Below are positions 37,031-49,727 of a DNA stretch of 64,000 nucleotides, one piece after another. Position numbers and translations under genes: made by a program. How positions within the stretch are numbered: position 1 is the first letter of the stretch; each line of letters opens with the position of its first letter. The notes under the pieces are model-generated. The model ran no database searches. It worked only from the letters and a program-made list of their open reading frames with translations, and was not told the origin of the DNA. The stretch is taken from positions 38,452,741 through 38,516,740 of the forward strand of contig NC_062213.1 of NCBI RefSeq assembly GCF_902686445.1, in the 5' to 3' direction. Source of the stretch: Sciurus carolinensis (taxonomy: Eukaryota; Chordata; Mammalia; Rodentia; Sciuridae).

Positions 37031-38526
37031 CAGAAAGGAGGAGGTTAAAATAAGATGTAGCTCTCTTCACCCGCAGAAGCTTACTCACTGGTATTGGCAC
37101 TGGGGACTGGGAGTGCACCTTCCTGAAGCAGTGATTTTAAAATCAATGTGGTTATATAATGTAGGTTTACACCAAAAATATAGAGGAGCAAGAGGAGAAG
37201 CCAATGAGAGGCATCTATGGGAGGGTATCCTGGAGGAGATGACCCCCAAGCTGAGTCTTAAGGAATGAGAAAATGTCACCTGGTAAAGAAAAGGTCAGAA
37301 GGTTTCTCTGGTGGCAGAAACAGAAATTTGGTAGGCAAACTCAAAGTCCACTTATATGCCATCAAATTCTGAGTTCCGGTGTTAATTGCAAACCCAATCT
37401 TCATTTGGATGGTTAACAAACTCTCAACATGATCCAGTCATAGTATTCCCTATCTCGGCCTATGGCAACTCTGGCCTTCTGGCTGTTCAGGCCAAAAACA
37501 GTGGAGTCATTCTCAGCTACTTATTTCCTTTCCCCCATTCAACAGCTCAGGTAATCCTTTGAGCTCCGCTTGAAAAATGTGTGCAGAGTCTGAGTCCTCC
37601 TAAACCTATGTTGCCTGCTCTGAGCCACCATCAGCCCTTACCTGCCTCTACTCATGCATATACATCCTCTAAACAGCACCCAGGATGATCTTTCACACAA
37701 AAGTAAAACCGTGACATTTCTCTGTTCAAACTCTTCTGTTTTGCATTTCATTCAGAATGAAAGCCAAAGTCCTTGCCAGGGCCCACAAGGCCCTTGTGAT
37801 TTGCTCCCCACACCTCTCCTTACCTCTGCTCTCTCAATTGCATTTTGCCCTCTGATTTTGTCTGGCGGAGGCAATGGTTTATTTTACTTTTGTCTTTTCC
37901 TGTGTCATATCGAAAAAGCAATAAATACAACCAGGCAGGTGTTATGCTTCCTTGCCATATAAGCACCGATTGTCTTATTCCTTGCTTAAGCATTTGCATA
38001 CCTGCTGGCCCCTGGCCAACCTTGAGTGTTCCCCCACTCGGAGGAGGCAAATGTGGAGCCACTGAAGGTTTTAAGGAAGTCAGATTGGTATTTAGATAGA
38101 TGATATTACTTTCAGCATGGAGAATGGATTTAAGGGGAACTGCACTGGAAGCAAAGGCTGGAAGGGAGACAAGTTAGAAAGCTTTTACAATAGTCCAGAT
38201 GGAAGCCTGTACTAAGGCTGTGATTGCTAGAGAGAATGGAGAGGAGATTCTGGATTCCAGAAATACTTTTAGAATTGGCAGGACCCAATGCTTGACTGAA
38301 TATGGGGTTTGGAAAGAAAACCTTAGGGGGGAAAACTCCCAGGTTTCTGGTTTGAGAAACCATCTGGTAGATGAAGGTACCACTTAGTGGTCATTAGATT
38401 TTTGTTAGAAGATGACGGGGAAGATGGGTTTCTTTTTGGACATTTGTATTGGATGCATTGCCGTGTATCGCAAACAACAGGATTTGAGATTTCCTTAGGC
38501 TGAGGGCGAGTGGGGCTGTTACCTAG

Positions 38527-38527
<1 letters not shown>

Positions 38528-38567
<40 letters not shown>

Positions 38568-38645
38568 TGGTGCTTGGGATCGAACCCGGGGCCTCGCAAA
38601 TTCTGGACCATCGCTCTACCCCTGAGCTATACCCCAGCCCCCAAC
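38528..38645 (-). mobile_element. ID-like SINE with very long A tail
   Basis: About 39 T in a row, then gtggtgcttgggatcgaacccgg ... cctgagctataccccagcccc. Such a long uninterrupted tail points to a recent insertion. It lies about 240 bases upstream of the RGS22 CpG block. Confidence 0.92.
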
Positions 38646-38879
38646 CAAGAACTTTTCTGAAAATGTGTGGGGTTTTTGTTTGTTTGTTTTTTCCTATTTA
38701 GAACTATTGTTTTTAAATTTCACTCTTTGTACTTAAACTTTTCCCAGGTGTGTTCAGGGGAAATCCCAATTTATCTTCTTCTCTTCTACAGCCTCCTCGG
38801 GTAATTTTTAAAACCCAGATTATCTTAAAAGTGTAGCAGTCCTAACTGATTGGAGAAAAAGTAGGCGGGAGATCTGTTC

Positions 38880-39420
38880 CCAAAGCCCTCGGGCGTCTCA
38901 CTTTTCCACAGGTGTGTGCTTCGGCTTCTCCCTCCGCTCAGGACCGCGCCTGGCGTCCTGGCGCCCGCACCCGCCGGCCGGCCTGTGGTCGTTGCCTGGA
39001 CGGGGCGGGCGGGGTCCTGCCCGGGCGGGGTCCTGCCCAGCGAGCCCAGGCCTGAGCCCGGGTCTCCACGGCAACCCGCCGGCCCGGCGGGTCTTTAAGG
39101 GCGACGGGTCTCCGGGACCCGCTCCCGTCCTGCCGCAGGCGGAGGCGCGTGGCGGCCGCATTGTCTCCGCGCCATAGCAACCCGGGCGCGGCGGGGACAG
39201 GCGCGCCGCCCAGCGTCGCTCCCGGGGCAGACGGCCCTGGCGGGAGCCGGGCGGCCTCGCGCGGGCCCGGGGCGCGGGCGGCGGCATGCCGAGGAGGCGG
39301 CTCACCGCGGGTAGGTGCGCGGCGCGCCTCGGGTCGGGCGCGGCGTCAGGGCCGCGCCTCGCGCCCCCTCTGGAGGTTACTGCTCGCCCGGGCGTCCGCT
39401 CTTCCCGACCGTCGGAAATC
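38880..39420 (+). promoter_or_regulatory. RGS22: RGS22 CpG-rich promoter
   Basis: Very CpG-rich block covering the RGS22 start codon. GTCTCCACGGCAAC (39062-39075) and GCCATAGCAAC (39171-39181) resemble the RFX X-box GTTGCCATGGCAAC; the second matches 10 of its last 11 positions. GC boxes (cggggcgggcggggtc near 39000) are present and no TATA box is seen. Open frames on both strands here are due to base composition. Confidence 0.75.
39286..39310 (+). CDS. RGS22: RGS22 exon 1 coding part
   Basis: ATG CCG AGG AGG CGG CTC ACC GCG G, then a GTAGGT donor: eight codons (MPRRRLTA) and the first base of Glu. It matches the human N terminus MPEKRLTAEPP in position and splice phase. RGS22 is a large protein with several RGS domains, reported mainly from testis, that binds G-alpha subunits. 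Only the extreme N terminus lies in this window. The CpG block extends about 400 bases upstream, so the 5' UTR is here too. Confidence 0.92.
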
Positions 39421-39793
39421 TGGCTTCACCGCCCTCGCATTGCTTTTATTAGGAAATTCACCTCCTCCCCCGTTTACATTGGCAGCGAGTTGCTTTATCT
39501 TGCTTAACTCTCCATTTTGCAGCTGGAGTAATGGAGGCCTCCGTGGAGGAAGGTGAACTCCAGGGTCACAGTGAATTAGTGACCAAGCTGGATTCCAGAG
39601 GCCTCGCCTCCCCACTTCCACCTTGAATTCCAACTTAAAATTCAATCCATGTGCAGAGAATGCACAGAGGGCCAAACTTTTACTGAGCTTGCCCGTGTAT
39701 AAAGTGGGGCTAGGCGCTGTCTCAGATTATTTCATTTACTGTAAAAGGAAATCAGATTTGAGTGAGATAATGTAATATTTTATCTTGTTTCAG

Positions 39794-39822
39794 AGCCACC
39801 AGATATTACAGAAGAAGAATTT
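39794..39822 (+). CDS. RGS22: RGS22 exon 2 (29-base microexon)
   Basis: TTTCAG acceptor, AG completing Glu, then CCA CCA GAT ATT ACA GAA GAA GAA TTT (PPDITEEEF) and a GTAAGT donor. It matches PPTITEEEF of the human protein. At 29 bases it is a microexon, found only because the splice phase and flanking exons fit. Confidence 0.93.
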
Positions 39823-40707
39823 GTAAGTAAAATTTAAAGGGGCTATTTATTTTTACTCTTTTTCCAATACAAAATATTGTATCATAGATGAAAGTTGTGT
39901 GTTTTTCCGTTTTGCCAAATAGAGTAGAAACTTTGGTTTAGTAACAACGGTGAAAACTGTACAAGACCTTTTTATAGTCTTCAGAAGGGGCCAATTAATT
40001 TGTATGGTGAATGCTGATCATTATTAAAGTTCTTTCACATAAACGACCTCATTTAATTTCTGTGAACTCTTAAGTGTCTCCATGAGAGGTAGGTTTTATT
40101 TCCATGGTTTTGTTGTGTTGTGACTCTGAGGTTCCTGGTTGCAGTAAACATTAGTAAGTAGCATTGACTGATAGTGATTGATTTATAATTCCTTTTAAAA
40201 TTTTCTATGAATTGTTCTCAGTTCAGACTTCTGGAGAAGTTGAGTAATAATAAGTATTTTGCCAAATTATACACATCATCATTTAGACACATGGTATCTT
40301 CAGGATGGGTTTGTCTGTATTTCCTATTATATATTTAAGGAACTTGCCCCAAATTATAGACCGGTAGGCAATAGTGAAGCCTAATTCTTACTAAGGTCTG
40401 ATTCTGAATCCAAGAACCACTTCTATTATTTGCTTTCCTCCTCCAACACTTATTTCTCTTGTTGACTGGTTATCTTATTTGCTTTTGGCTTCTTATTCAA
40501 CAAGCATGAATGGTTGCATATTCAAAGTGCAGTCCTAGAGGGATAAGATTAAAGAGGAGAGAGGGCTGTCTCCCTGGGTTGACAGCTTCCACTTTGACCT
40601 TTACAGACCTTTGCTGCTGAGACAGAGAAAGGGAGAGAGAGGCCGAGGACCACCCCCCCCCCCAAGGTAGAGTACACAGAGTTTGAATTCTGTTCAGTGG
40701 GAAAAAA

Positions 40708-40799
40708 TTTTTTTTTTTTTTTTGGGTGCTGGGGATCGAACCCAGGGCCTTGTGCTTGCAAGGCAAGCGCTCTACCAACTGAGCTATTTCCCCAGCCCC
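40708..40799 (-). mobile_element. Young ID-like SINE
   Basis: T run, gggtgctggggatcgaaccc ... ccaactgagctatttccccagcccc, flanked by gggaaaaattttt on both sides. Near-identical to the 9.4- and 49.6-kb copies. RGS22 intron 2. Confidence 0.93.
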
Positions 40800-42589
40800 G
40801 GGAAAAATTTTTAAAGCTACTCCAGGCCTTTAGCCTGAGCTGCTCTTGGTTGCAGCAGGAGATGAGCATTTTTGAAACCAGCTCATCATTTCTCGTACAA
40901 TTCCAGTGCGAGCTCTCTGAAGAGCACTCAGTAACTTACCACCTGATGTTTGAGCAGTTCGCTATTTCAGGCTGACCCAGTCTGCAAACCCATTATAGCT
41001 TAAAGACACGATCAGCCCACCCCCTTGACTTCTTTAACACCACGATCTCCCAGTTCTCCAATCCTTCATTCTTATTACTCCTTTTCCAGCTTCTTTTTCC
41101 CTTCCAGTGAAAGTGTTGACCTTGGGGATTCTGTTCTGCAGGATTTCTCTGGGCCAGCTCCTTTTCTGCTTCAGTAGCTTCAGCTATCCCCATTTCATGG
41201 CACTTTCAAGTCTGCACACCTCTAACCCAGACACCACTTTTAATGCCACTTCTGGATATCCAGTAGTATTGGGCATCTTCATCATCTGGATATCCCTGCA
41301 TCACCTCAACAGAACTTTTCTCTCTCATGCCTGATCCTCAATTCTTTTTCCTTCTCTTTTTCTTATTTTGGTTAATGGGGCCCCTGGCCATTCAGTCTCC
41401 CAAACCAGAGCCTTTCTTCCTCTCCTGTCTACCATCATTTACTAAGTCTCTTTCATAGCCAGATCTTTTATCCATCCTCACAGCTACTGTCTTATTTCAG
41501 GCCTTTATCCCTGGCCTGGACTTTGGCGGTGGTCCCAACTGATAGCTCTGCCTTCAGTATTCCCTCTGCCAGTTCCAGTTTTTCTTTGTCTAAAGCACAG
41601 AATGCAAATTCCTGTGCATCAGCTGTACTGGTGACTAGTTACTGCTTTGCTCTACCTTTAGGTTTTTCCTTCTTCCATCATTCTGACCCTGGCTACCAGT
41701 TTGCCCTTAACTCTTTAAAAAATTACCATGTTACACAACCCTATTATCTGCTTATTATGACCCACATTTCACAGATGAGGAAGTCGAAGTTTACAGAGGT
41801 TAACCACTGGGTCTGAGGCCACACATCTAGTAATGGGGGAGCCAGATTGTCCAATACCTTGCTTCACATGCAAACTTTTCTATAACTGTTTAGCCTTCTT
41901 TAACCTTACCTCCCAATATTTCTCTTGTGATAAAGATGACATTCATCCTGTTTTGGGTTTATAAAGTACTTCCACATGCCTTCTGGTCCAGCCAAACTAC
42001 CCTGCTGGGCTCCTGCCCGTGCTGTTGAGTTTGGTCTCAGTTGCCCTTTCCCATCCATTTCACAATCTTGCACATTCTTCCAGGCCCAGCTCATCTCCTC
42101 CATGAAACCTTTCCAACCTAACATCATCCAGACTGCCTTGGAGCTCAGGGCAGCTTTCCGCCGAGACCAGTTTGTGCCTAGATCCTTAAGCTCACATGAT
42201 CAACCAAGCATGGTCTACAGATTAAATAAGTACCTGTCTTGAACATGCATTTACCCTTTTTTTTACGAAATGTGAAAGTATTGTTCTCATGCATGAACTA
42301 CCTAGTCTTAGACAGAGTGTGGCAGAGACTTGTAGCTCCCCAACACCATTTTTTCATTTTTCATAATAGATACTAGACAATTTACTATCACAGTAAAGAT
42401 TACATTTTCTAGCTTCCTCTGTAGCCAAATATGGTTGTGTAACTAAATTCTGGTCAGTAGAATATACACAGAAGTGTTATGTCCTACTTCTGGAAAGTTG
42501 CTGTTTACAGAGATCAAATAACCAATCCCAGGTCACATAGCTAGTAACTAGATGAGCTACAATTGGAAACTGGATTATTTTCTATTTAA

Positions 42590-42965
42590 AATTTTTTTTA
42601 AAATTTGTTATTTTTAGTTATACATGACAGTAGAATGTATTTTGATATACATATGTGGAGTATAAACTCCCGTTTTTGTGGTTGTACATGATTTGAAGTT
42701 ACACCGGTGGTGTATTCTTATATAAACATACGAAAGTTATGTCTAATTCATTCTACTATCTTTCCTATTCCCACCCTGTCCCCCATTGTGAGTCAGCATC
42801 TACATATGTAAGAGAACAACATTTGAACTTTGGTTTTTGGGGTTTGGCTTATTTCACTTAGCATGATACTCTCTAGTTCTGCCCATTTACCAACAAATGC
42901 CATAGTTTCTTTCTTTTTTATGACTGAGTAATATTCCATTGTGTATATGTACCACATTTTGGAAG
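42590..42965 (-). mobile_element. L1 3' end (first of three in a row)
   Basis: Antisense L1 3' UTR and last codons of ORF2: atgactgagtaatattccat, ttcacttagcatgatactct, ending leftward in atttttagttatacatgaca. RGS22 intron 2. Confidence 0.9.
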
Positions 42966-43264
42966 CTGGATTTTTTAACTTATGTAAGTAGAGAGGGGGA
43001 AGATGAGCCAGTTTCTTCTTTTCTCCTGACTGGAATAAGGATGTGATGTTGGAACTGAAACAGTCATCTTGGATCATAAGGTAGAAGTGGCATCTTGAAG
43101 TGGCAGAGTCAGAAGATCAAAGCATTGTTGGCTCCTGATATTTGAGAACCATGCTGCCTGCCCTGAACTGCTTGTGATTATATGAGACAAATAAACTACT
43201 AAGATTTCATTCAAATAGTCCTTTTTTGGTTCTGTGCTCCTGTGTGCATAGCATTTTTTTTCTT

Positions 43265-43600
43265 TTTTCTCTTTCCACATATTTTATTTGTGCATTTTTG
43301 CTGTATAGTGATGGGATGTATTGTTACATATTCATACATGAACACAATATAACAATATAAATAAGCCAATACCATTCCCCATCACTTCCTCCCTCTTTGC
43401 CTTCCAAACCCTGATCCTCTACAAATCTCCCTTTGATTTCCATGAAATCCCCCTTTTCCTTTTTTTTCCTCTTTAGCTTCCATGTATGAGAGAAAACATG
43501 CCATTGCTTAATGATCTCTAGTTCCATCCATTTTCCTGGAAATGACATTTCATATTTTTTATGGCTTAATAAAACTCCATTGTATACAAACTATACCACA
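43265..43600 (-). mobile_element. L1 3' end (second)
   Basis: Another antisense L1 tail (gtgcatttttgctgtatagt ... ttccatccattttcctggaaa ... ttaataaaactccattg). It differs from its neighbours, so it is a separate insertion. Confidence 0.85.
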
Positions 43601-43609
43601 TTCTTTTTT

Positions 43610-44400
43610 ATTTTATTAATTTTTTTTAACTTTTACAGACTGCATTTTGATTCACTGTATACAAATAGGGTACAGCTTTTCATTTCTATGTTTGTACACA
43701 ATATAGATTCACACCATTCATGTAATCATACATATATATAGGGTAATACTGTCTCTTTCATTCTACTATCTTTCCATCCCCCACTCCCTCCTACCCCATT
43801 TTCCTCTACACCATCCAAAGTTCCTGCATTCTTCTCTCCCCCACCCCTCATTATATATAGTCATCCACTTATCAGAGAAAACATTCGGCCTTTGATTTTT
43901 TGGGCTTAGCCTATTTCACTTAGCATGATATTTTCCATCTTCACCTGTTTACTAGCAAATGCCATCATTTTTTCTTCTTTATGGCCGAGTAATATTCCAT
44001 TGTGTATATATACCATAGTTTCTTTATTCATTTGTCAATTGAAGGGCATCTCAGTTGGTTCCACAGTCTAGCTATTGTGAATTGAGCTCCTGTGAACATT
44101 GATGTGTCTGCATCACTGTAGTATGCAGATTTTAAGTCCTTTGGGTATAAACCAAGGAGTGGGATAGCTGGGTCAAATGGTGGGTCCATTCCAAATTTTC
44201 TGAGGAAACTCCATACTGCTTTCCAGAGTGGCTGCACCAATTTGCAACTCCACCAGCAATGCATGAGTGTACCTTTTTTTCCACATCCACGCCAACACTT
44301 CTTATTGCTTGTGTTCTTGATAATAGCCATTCTAATTGGAGTTAGATGAAATCTTAGGGTGGTTTTAATTTGCATTTTTCTAATTACTAGGGATAAATAT
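43610..44400 (-). mobile_element. L1 3' end (third) with ORF2 C-terminal remnant
   Basis: The minus strand keeps the conserved ORF2 C terminus ([40 protein letters not shown]) over about 115 codons, truncated at the 5' side, followed by a 3' UTR to about 43610. No reverse transcriptase or endonuclease domain remains, so it cannot move itself. Confidence 0.95.
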
Positions 44401-47400
44401 TGGTTTTTTTTTCATATTGTATTTTCTCAATCAGTAGATCTAAAAGTACAGTACTGTTGTGGATGCCTGCTAAATATTTTATCCTTAACATGGCCTCTTC
44501 AAGCATAGATCAACTCACTAGAATCAATCATTTGTTTGCCAGGGACACACTACCTTGTATATTATATATTCAGACTTTCTAATCTGTAAATTTTGAGTTT
44601 CTTAACAAAATTGTGAACTCTGATAGGGTTATGGTAGTACTGTGTGTCAGTACACCATAATATTTCCCATAGTGTGTACAGCACAATGTCCAGAATATGC
44701 CATTAAATGCTAAATAAATTTGGGTTGATGGGTATTTTCTTGCATAATAGTGTTATATTTCACTTCTTTGTTTGCAAAGTTTCATCTGATATGTATTCCA
44801 CACTTCTTAATCATCTGTCTTCTGACATTTTTCTACTTTAGCCCTTTATTACTGTGTATGGTTAGTCTTTGATACGTTTCTTGTATCAAAAACATACAAA
44901 AATATGTTTAGGTTGCCCATCAGTTCCTTTGGGGGTTGTATTTAATCACATAATCAAAATATGAATACATTCTTGTAAAGAATTCAAATAATACAGAGAA
45001 AATGAATGTTTATGTTCACTACTACTCTCAATATTAGTCTCTCTCCTTTCTTTTATAGTACATAAAAACTGAAAAGTAAATTCTCCATAGCCAAAAGATA
45101 AGAGTCCCAATTGCTTTATGATTCATTGGGATTTTATTACATGCAATGTACACATTGAAAAAGTTTAAAGTGAGAGTGACTCTTAAATTTTTCTAACATT
45201 AGAATAGAATAAGTTAATATTTTAGATTTAAGTGTGTGAGTTTTAAGTTGAAAATATTCTTTTTGTGTGTATGCCTTAAAATAATGTTTGCAACTATGCA
45301 AATAAGTATGTCAGACTTAAAAAAGTCTTTGTGGAGTAAAAGGACTGTAATATAATAGTCTATTTTGTTGAAAGTTTTCTGATATTTAAAATCTACAGTT
45401 ACATTAAAAATGTTTGAAAAAGAAAAAAGTAAAAGAAGAAACCTTTTATCTTACCATGAAATTAGGAGGAACATTAATTTCAACCAGTATTTTACTTGTT
45501 AAAAATGGCATTCATTTTAGCTAATATTCAGTCTGTTCAAATTCATATTCCATTATCATAGGTTGAATGAAATTATGAAAAACATATAGAGCATTTCCCA
45601 GGCATGAGAGTCCTCATTATTTTAACATAATATAAAATAAATGTGCATAATTCCAATTCTCATGAACAAAAGTAATTACCTGGCAATTAATAACCTCTTG
45701 GTATTTATTTTTCCAAATGAAACTTGACAGAACATGCATAAATTGTGTTGGATGAACTGTGAGAGCATTCTCAGGTTGACACACTAGGTGGCTTTATACG
45801 CAAATGGTGGAGGGCAGGAGCAGGTAGGGGTAGGTACCACTGCTACTCTCCCCTTCTTTCCTGAAGAGGTCACAGAACTGGGAGTCAGAGTGCAGAGAAG
45901 TCTTCTGAATACCGAAAGTGGGTCCTAGGGATTCTTTGGAAAGTGTTGGGCAGTTTGAGAGCCTTTCATCTCTGTGGCATCCTGTATTCAGGGTAGGAAT
46001 CTGTCCTCCTGTGCTCTTTTGGAGCTACAGAAACTGTCATTAGTAAGTTAGTAAGTATATCGTTAAGCAGCAACTTGCACTTTGAGCTGTATCAGACACT
46101 ACTGGGGACACATGTTTATCTGTCACCAGTTCCAAAGTAGCATGCCTTCTGATTGGAGAGCTGACCTAATATGAAACAACAAGAGGATAAGCAGTTTATA
46201 TTTAAGGGTTCAACGTGAGGTTTGAACCAAAAGTGCGTGAGTATTTAGAGGACCTTACCGCATCCTCTTTTTACCCACAGGTAAGGTGCAGAGGGGGACA
46301 AGGTGCAATGCTCCTTTAAATTAGAATATTAGGTTGTGAGGACCTTTGTATAGGGAGGGAGCCTCAGCAGAGTTGGGTCTACAGGATTAACTGAAGCCTA
46401 GTAGGTATCATTTGAGACTGTGATTGGGTAGAAGGGAACTGAGATCATCTTTTGGCTTCTGCAGGACTTTGGGTGTTTTTTTCAGGAGAGAGAACAGAGA
46501 CCCACTAGGAAGAATGTTGGGTTATGCTGCTCTAGTATGTGGTGGGGGCCCTTGGGGATGGGGATGGGGGCGGTATCCTTTTGCTCTTCACTACATGAGC
46601 CACTCTTTCTTTCTTTCTCCTTCATAGACTTTATTCATAAAAAATAACATAATTTTGCAAACTCAGGAGAATTTCATAAATGGACTTTTGTTTTTTTAAA
46701 TTTCAAAAATACTTTTGATCTAAACAGACTACTTTCACAAGCCACTTTGTGTAGCTTATTTCACCTTGCATTCTTTACTTACCTTGTTTTCTCTTTTGAC
46801 AACATCTCTTTATTTTAACAATACATTAGTATTGTTTTCTTCAAGTCTTTGTTAGGTTATTGGTCTTTACAGGTTTCGCATCCTCAGTATGATTATTCAA
46901 GCATTTATTCAACAAAAATATTTTAAGCATTACTCTCTAAGGACACTGGGAATTTTAAAAATGAGTAAGAAACAGACTTTTTCTTCTAGAAGTTCACAAT
47001 CCAGTGGGTGAGAACATGTACATAGACAATTATAGAATGAAGCGATAAATGTTTTTATAGGGGAAACACAGATTACCACTCTTCCAGACCTTGTGGAAAG
47101 AAAAAGTGAGTAGGGGAGAACAAAACTTTCCAGGCAAGATAATCGGAATGTATCAAAGTAGTGAGCTATGAAAAATTTCTGTGGCTGGAGCATGCTAGTA
47201 TGCAGTAAGGTTGGACAGGTAAGCAGGAGCCAAATTGCACTCATCACAAACCATTGTGATGAATGTATTATGCAGAAAAGGATTGGGACAGTGGGCCCTT
47301 TGTATTAAATGAAGTATTGTTGGGGAGACTGATCCATAAGGTAGTGTGGTTAAGGAGGGTTAGGAAAGAGCGTTTGGCTTGTTATGGAGAAAGAGGGTGA

Positions 47401-49627
47401 AACAGAGGTCTCAGGGGTCTGATCTGTAGTGGATAGCATCCCAAGGTAGTGGTCCAAAGATGATCAGATAACCAGGAATTTATTCTAGAGGTAATGATAG
47501 TAGTAGTGATTTTGGATTTGTCATTTAGTACACAGGAAGCTAAGATGGCTGTCCATAAAGTGCAGAGAAACTTGGTTTTGTTTCCTTATACATAACTACC
47601 ACTCACAGCATTCTATTATGATGAATTTTGAACATATAAGAAAATTAAAAGAATCATATAATGAACACTGATATACTTACCAGGATTTCAGTTATTATAT
47701 TGCAACATTTGCATTTTCTGTTCTTCTGTCTGTCCTGCCAGCAGTCCATCAACCTATCTTATTTTTTATGCATTTTAAAACAAGTTACAGACATTGGTAT
47801 GCTTCACCTCAAAACATCTCAGTGTGAATATCACAAACTAGTTCAATATTAGTTTATGATTCTTTTGGTGATGTAAAATTTATATACTGAGAAATGCAAA
47901 AATTTTGAATCATTTGATAAATGTCAAATGTATGTACCTGTGTAATCCAGACTCCCATCAATATACAGAGTATTAACATAATTCTAGAAAGTTCCTTCAA
48001 GCTCCTTCTCAGCTGATTCTTGCCTCCATTCCCCAGAAACAATTACCTTATGTTTCACTTTCTGAGCTTTCTTCTTTGTTTATGCAGTTTCTCTCTGTAC
48101 TCTGCATTGCCTCTCATATTTATATTTCTAAATATAGAATATAAAGTTATTTGAAATACATTTCAAATGCCATTTTCTCCATTTGAGTCTCTTCTGATTC
48201 TATCAGATAACATCTTTACCTCTGAGGAAACAGTTTATAAGATCTTTGTATATCTTAAGCATCTTTAGAGTGGTGAAGAAATTGTAATTCATTTGATTTG
48301 AGGGTATAGCAAAATAAACCAAAAAAAATAACCTACCATCTTTAGCAAGCAAGCATAAACTATTTTACCTAGCCAACTTTCAGTAAGAAATTTGAGAAGT
48401 TTGGACTAAAAATGGAAAAGTTGACTTCATGTCCACAGATGGCACACCTGTAATACATGAAAATAGGTTCCAAGAGTATTCAGCTCTGAAGAAGTGTTCC
48501 TACCTTCCATTGCATCATTCAGCTGAAAATCTGTGTTGCAAATTCAGCAGTCAGGTTCATGGAATGATGTAATGGAGGAATTGATTGTAACTTAGTTTTC
48601 TTCTTGATTGTACCTTTAAATGTCACCAATTTATTGTTTCTTTGGAAGATATCAAATCCACGTATGAAGAATTAATTCTGAGAAATTAGATTGTGGAAAC
48701 TAATTGAAAATAACTGAGCTGCTGCTGCTTCAGATGAAGGCTTTTTTTTCTTCTTCATTTTTTGGTAATTCAAAGACTTTAGGAGTAAAGGGATTATCAG
48801 ATCTTCATTGGTTTGCAAAACTACATGCTGATGTGACACGCTATTTGAACACATTGAACTGGTAACTGCCATGGGAAATGCACTCATGGATTTAGAGAAG
48901 TGCAAGTCTTCCCACTGAAGTGCCCTGGGAGGATTTAGCAGGTGGTACTTGCAGTCTGCACTTATTTCCCATGGGAGGACTGCCCCAGTGTTTAGTATGC
49001 ACAGATGTTAAGTTACAAATTCAGAAAAAAATAGGGATTTTGATGTATTTGAATAACACCTTAAGTTTCTAGGGTTGCCTAAGTACAAACTTAAAGATGT
49101 GACTGCCAGCAAATGCTCAGTCTCCAAGGGGTTAGAGCAGGGCTACTAGTGCTACCTAAGAACTCTTAGCCATTCATAGCAAGATGAGCTCAGAAATCAC
49201 GAGTGTTTAGAAACTTGGTGGTGTTTTGACAAAGTATATTTGTAACCTTTGAATTTAGCCATAAAAATTGGGATTGCAATGTATGCCCTTTATTTCATTT
49301 CCTGGTAATTCATGAAAGTTTACATTTGTCTGAAATAGATTAAGGAAAAAAACAAAAACAAAACAGGTGCCTCACCATATCTAGTTCACTGAGTTAGAAT
49401 CTTTTAGAAGTGTGAGGCATCTGGAAATGAATATATGAAGCTAAGGATTGTCTAGAAATTTCTGGCAATGTGGCTGGTCAAATTCCAGGTAATATTAGAT
49501 CCGCCAAGCTCTATGAAATATCCATTCTGTAATACAGCTAAAAATTAAAAATAAAATGCATAATTGAGATAACTAACAAGAGAATATACTCCTCTATTGT
49601 TATTAAAGTATACACCCTTCCCATTTC

Positions 49628-49727
49628 TAGATTTTTTTTTTTTTTTTTTATGGTGCTGGGGATCGAACCCAGGGCCTTGTGCTTACAAGGCAAGCACTCT
49701 ACCGACTGAGCTATCTCCCCAGCCCCC
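49628..49727 (-). mobile_element. Young ID-like SINE
   Basis: T run, atggtgctggggatcgaacc ... ccgactgagctatctccccagcccc, with target duplication ccatttctagatttt on both sides. RGS22 intron 2. Confidence 0.94.

Larger units (their letters stand above)
26953..38880. other. Intergenic region between FBXO43 and RGS22
   Basis: About 12 kb with no coding exon I can support. It contains a MIR-like element (29150-29340), a CTCF-like site, L2-like stretches (31090-31370, 37660-37990), a B1-ID dimer, an ID-like SINE (+) at 35091-35215, an old L1, an LTR-like block and a SINE with a very long T run. The stretches 27.4-29.1, 29.4-30.5 and 31.7-35.0 kb hold nothing I could assign. Short open frames here lack recognisable protein content. 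Confidence 0.65.

Noticed and set aside
38898..39675. Several 60-135-codon open frames in the RGS22 promoter block
   Set aside because: High-GC shadow frames on both strands. The only real coding piece is the 25-base RGS22 exon 1.
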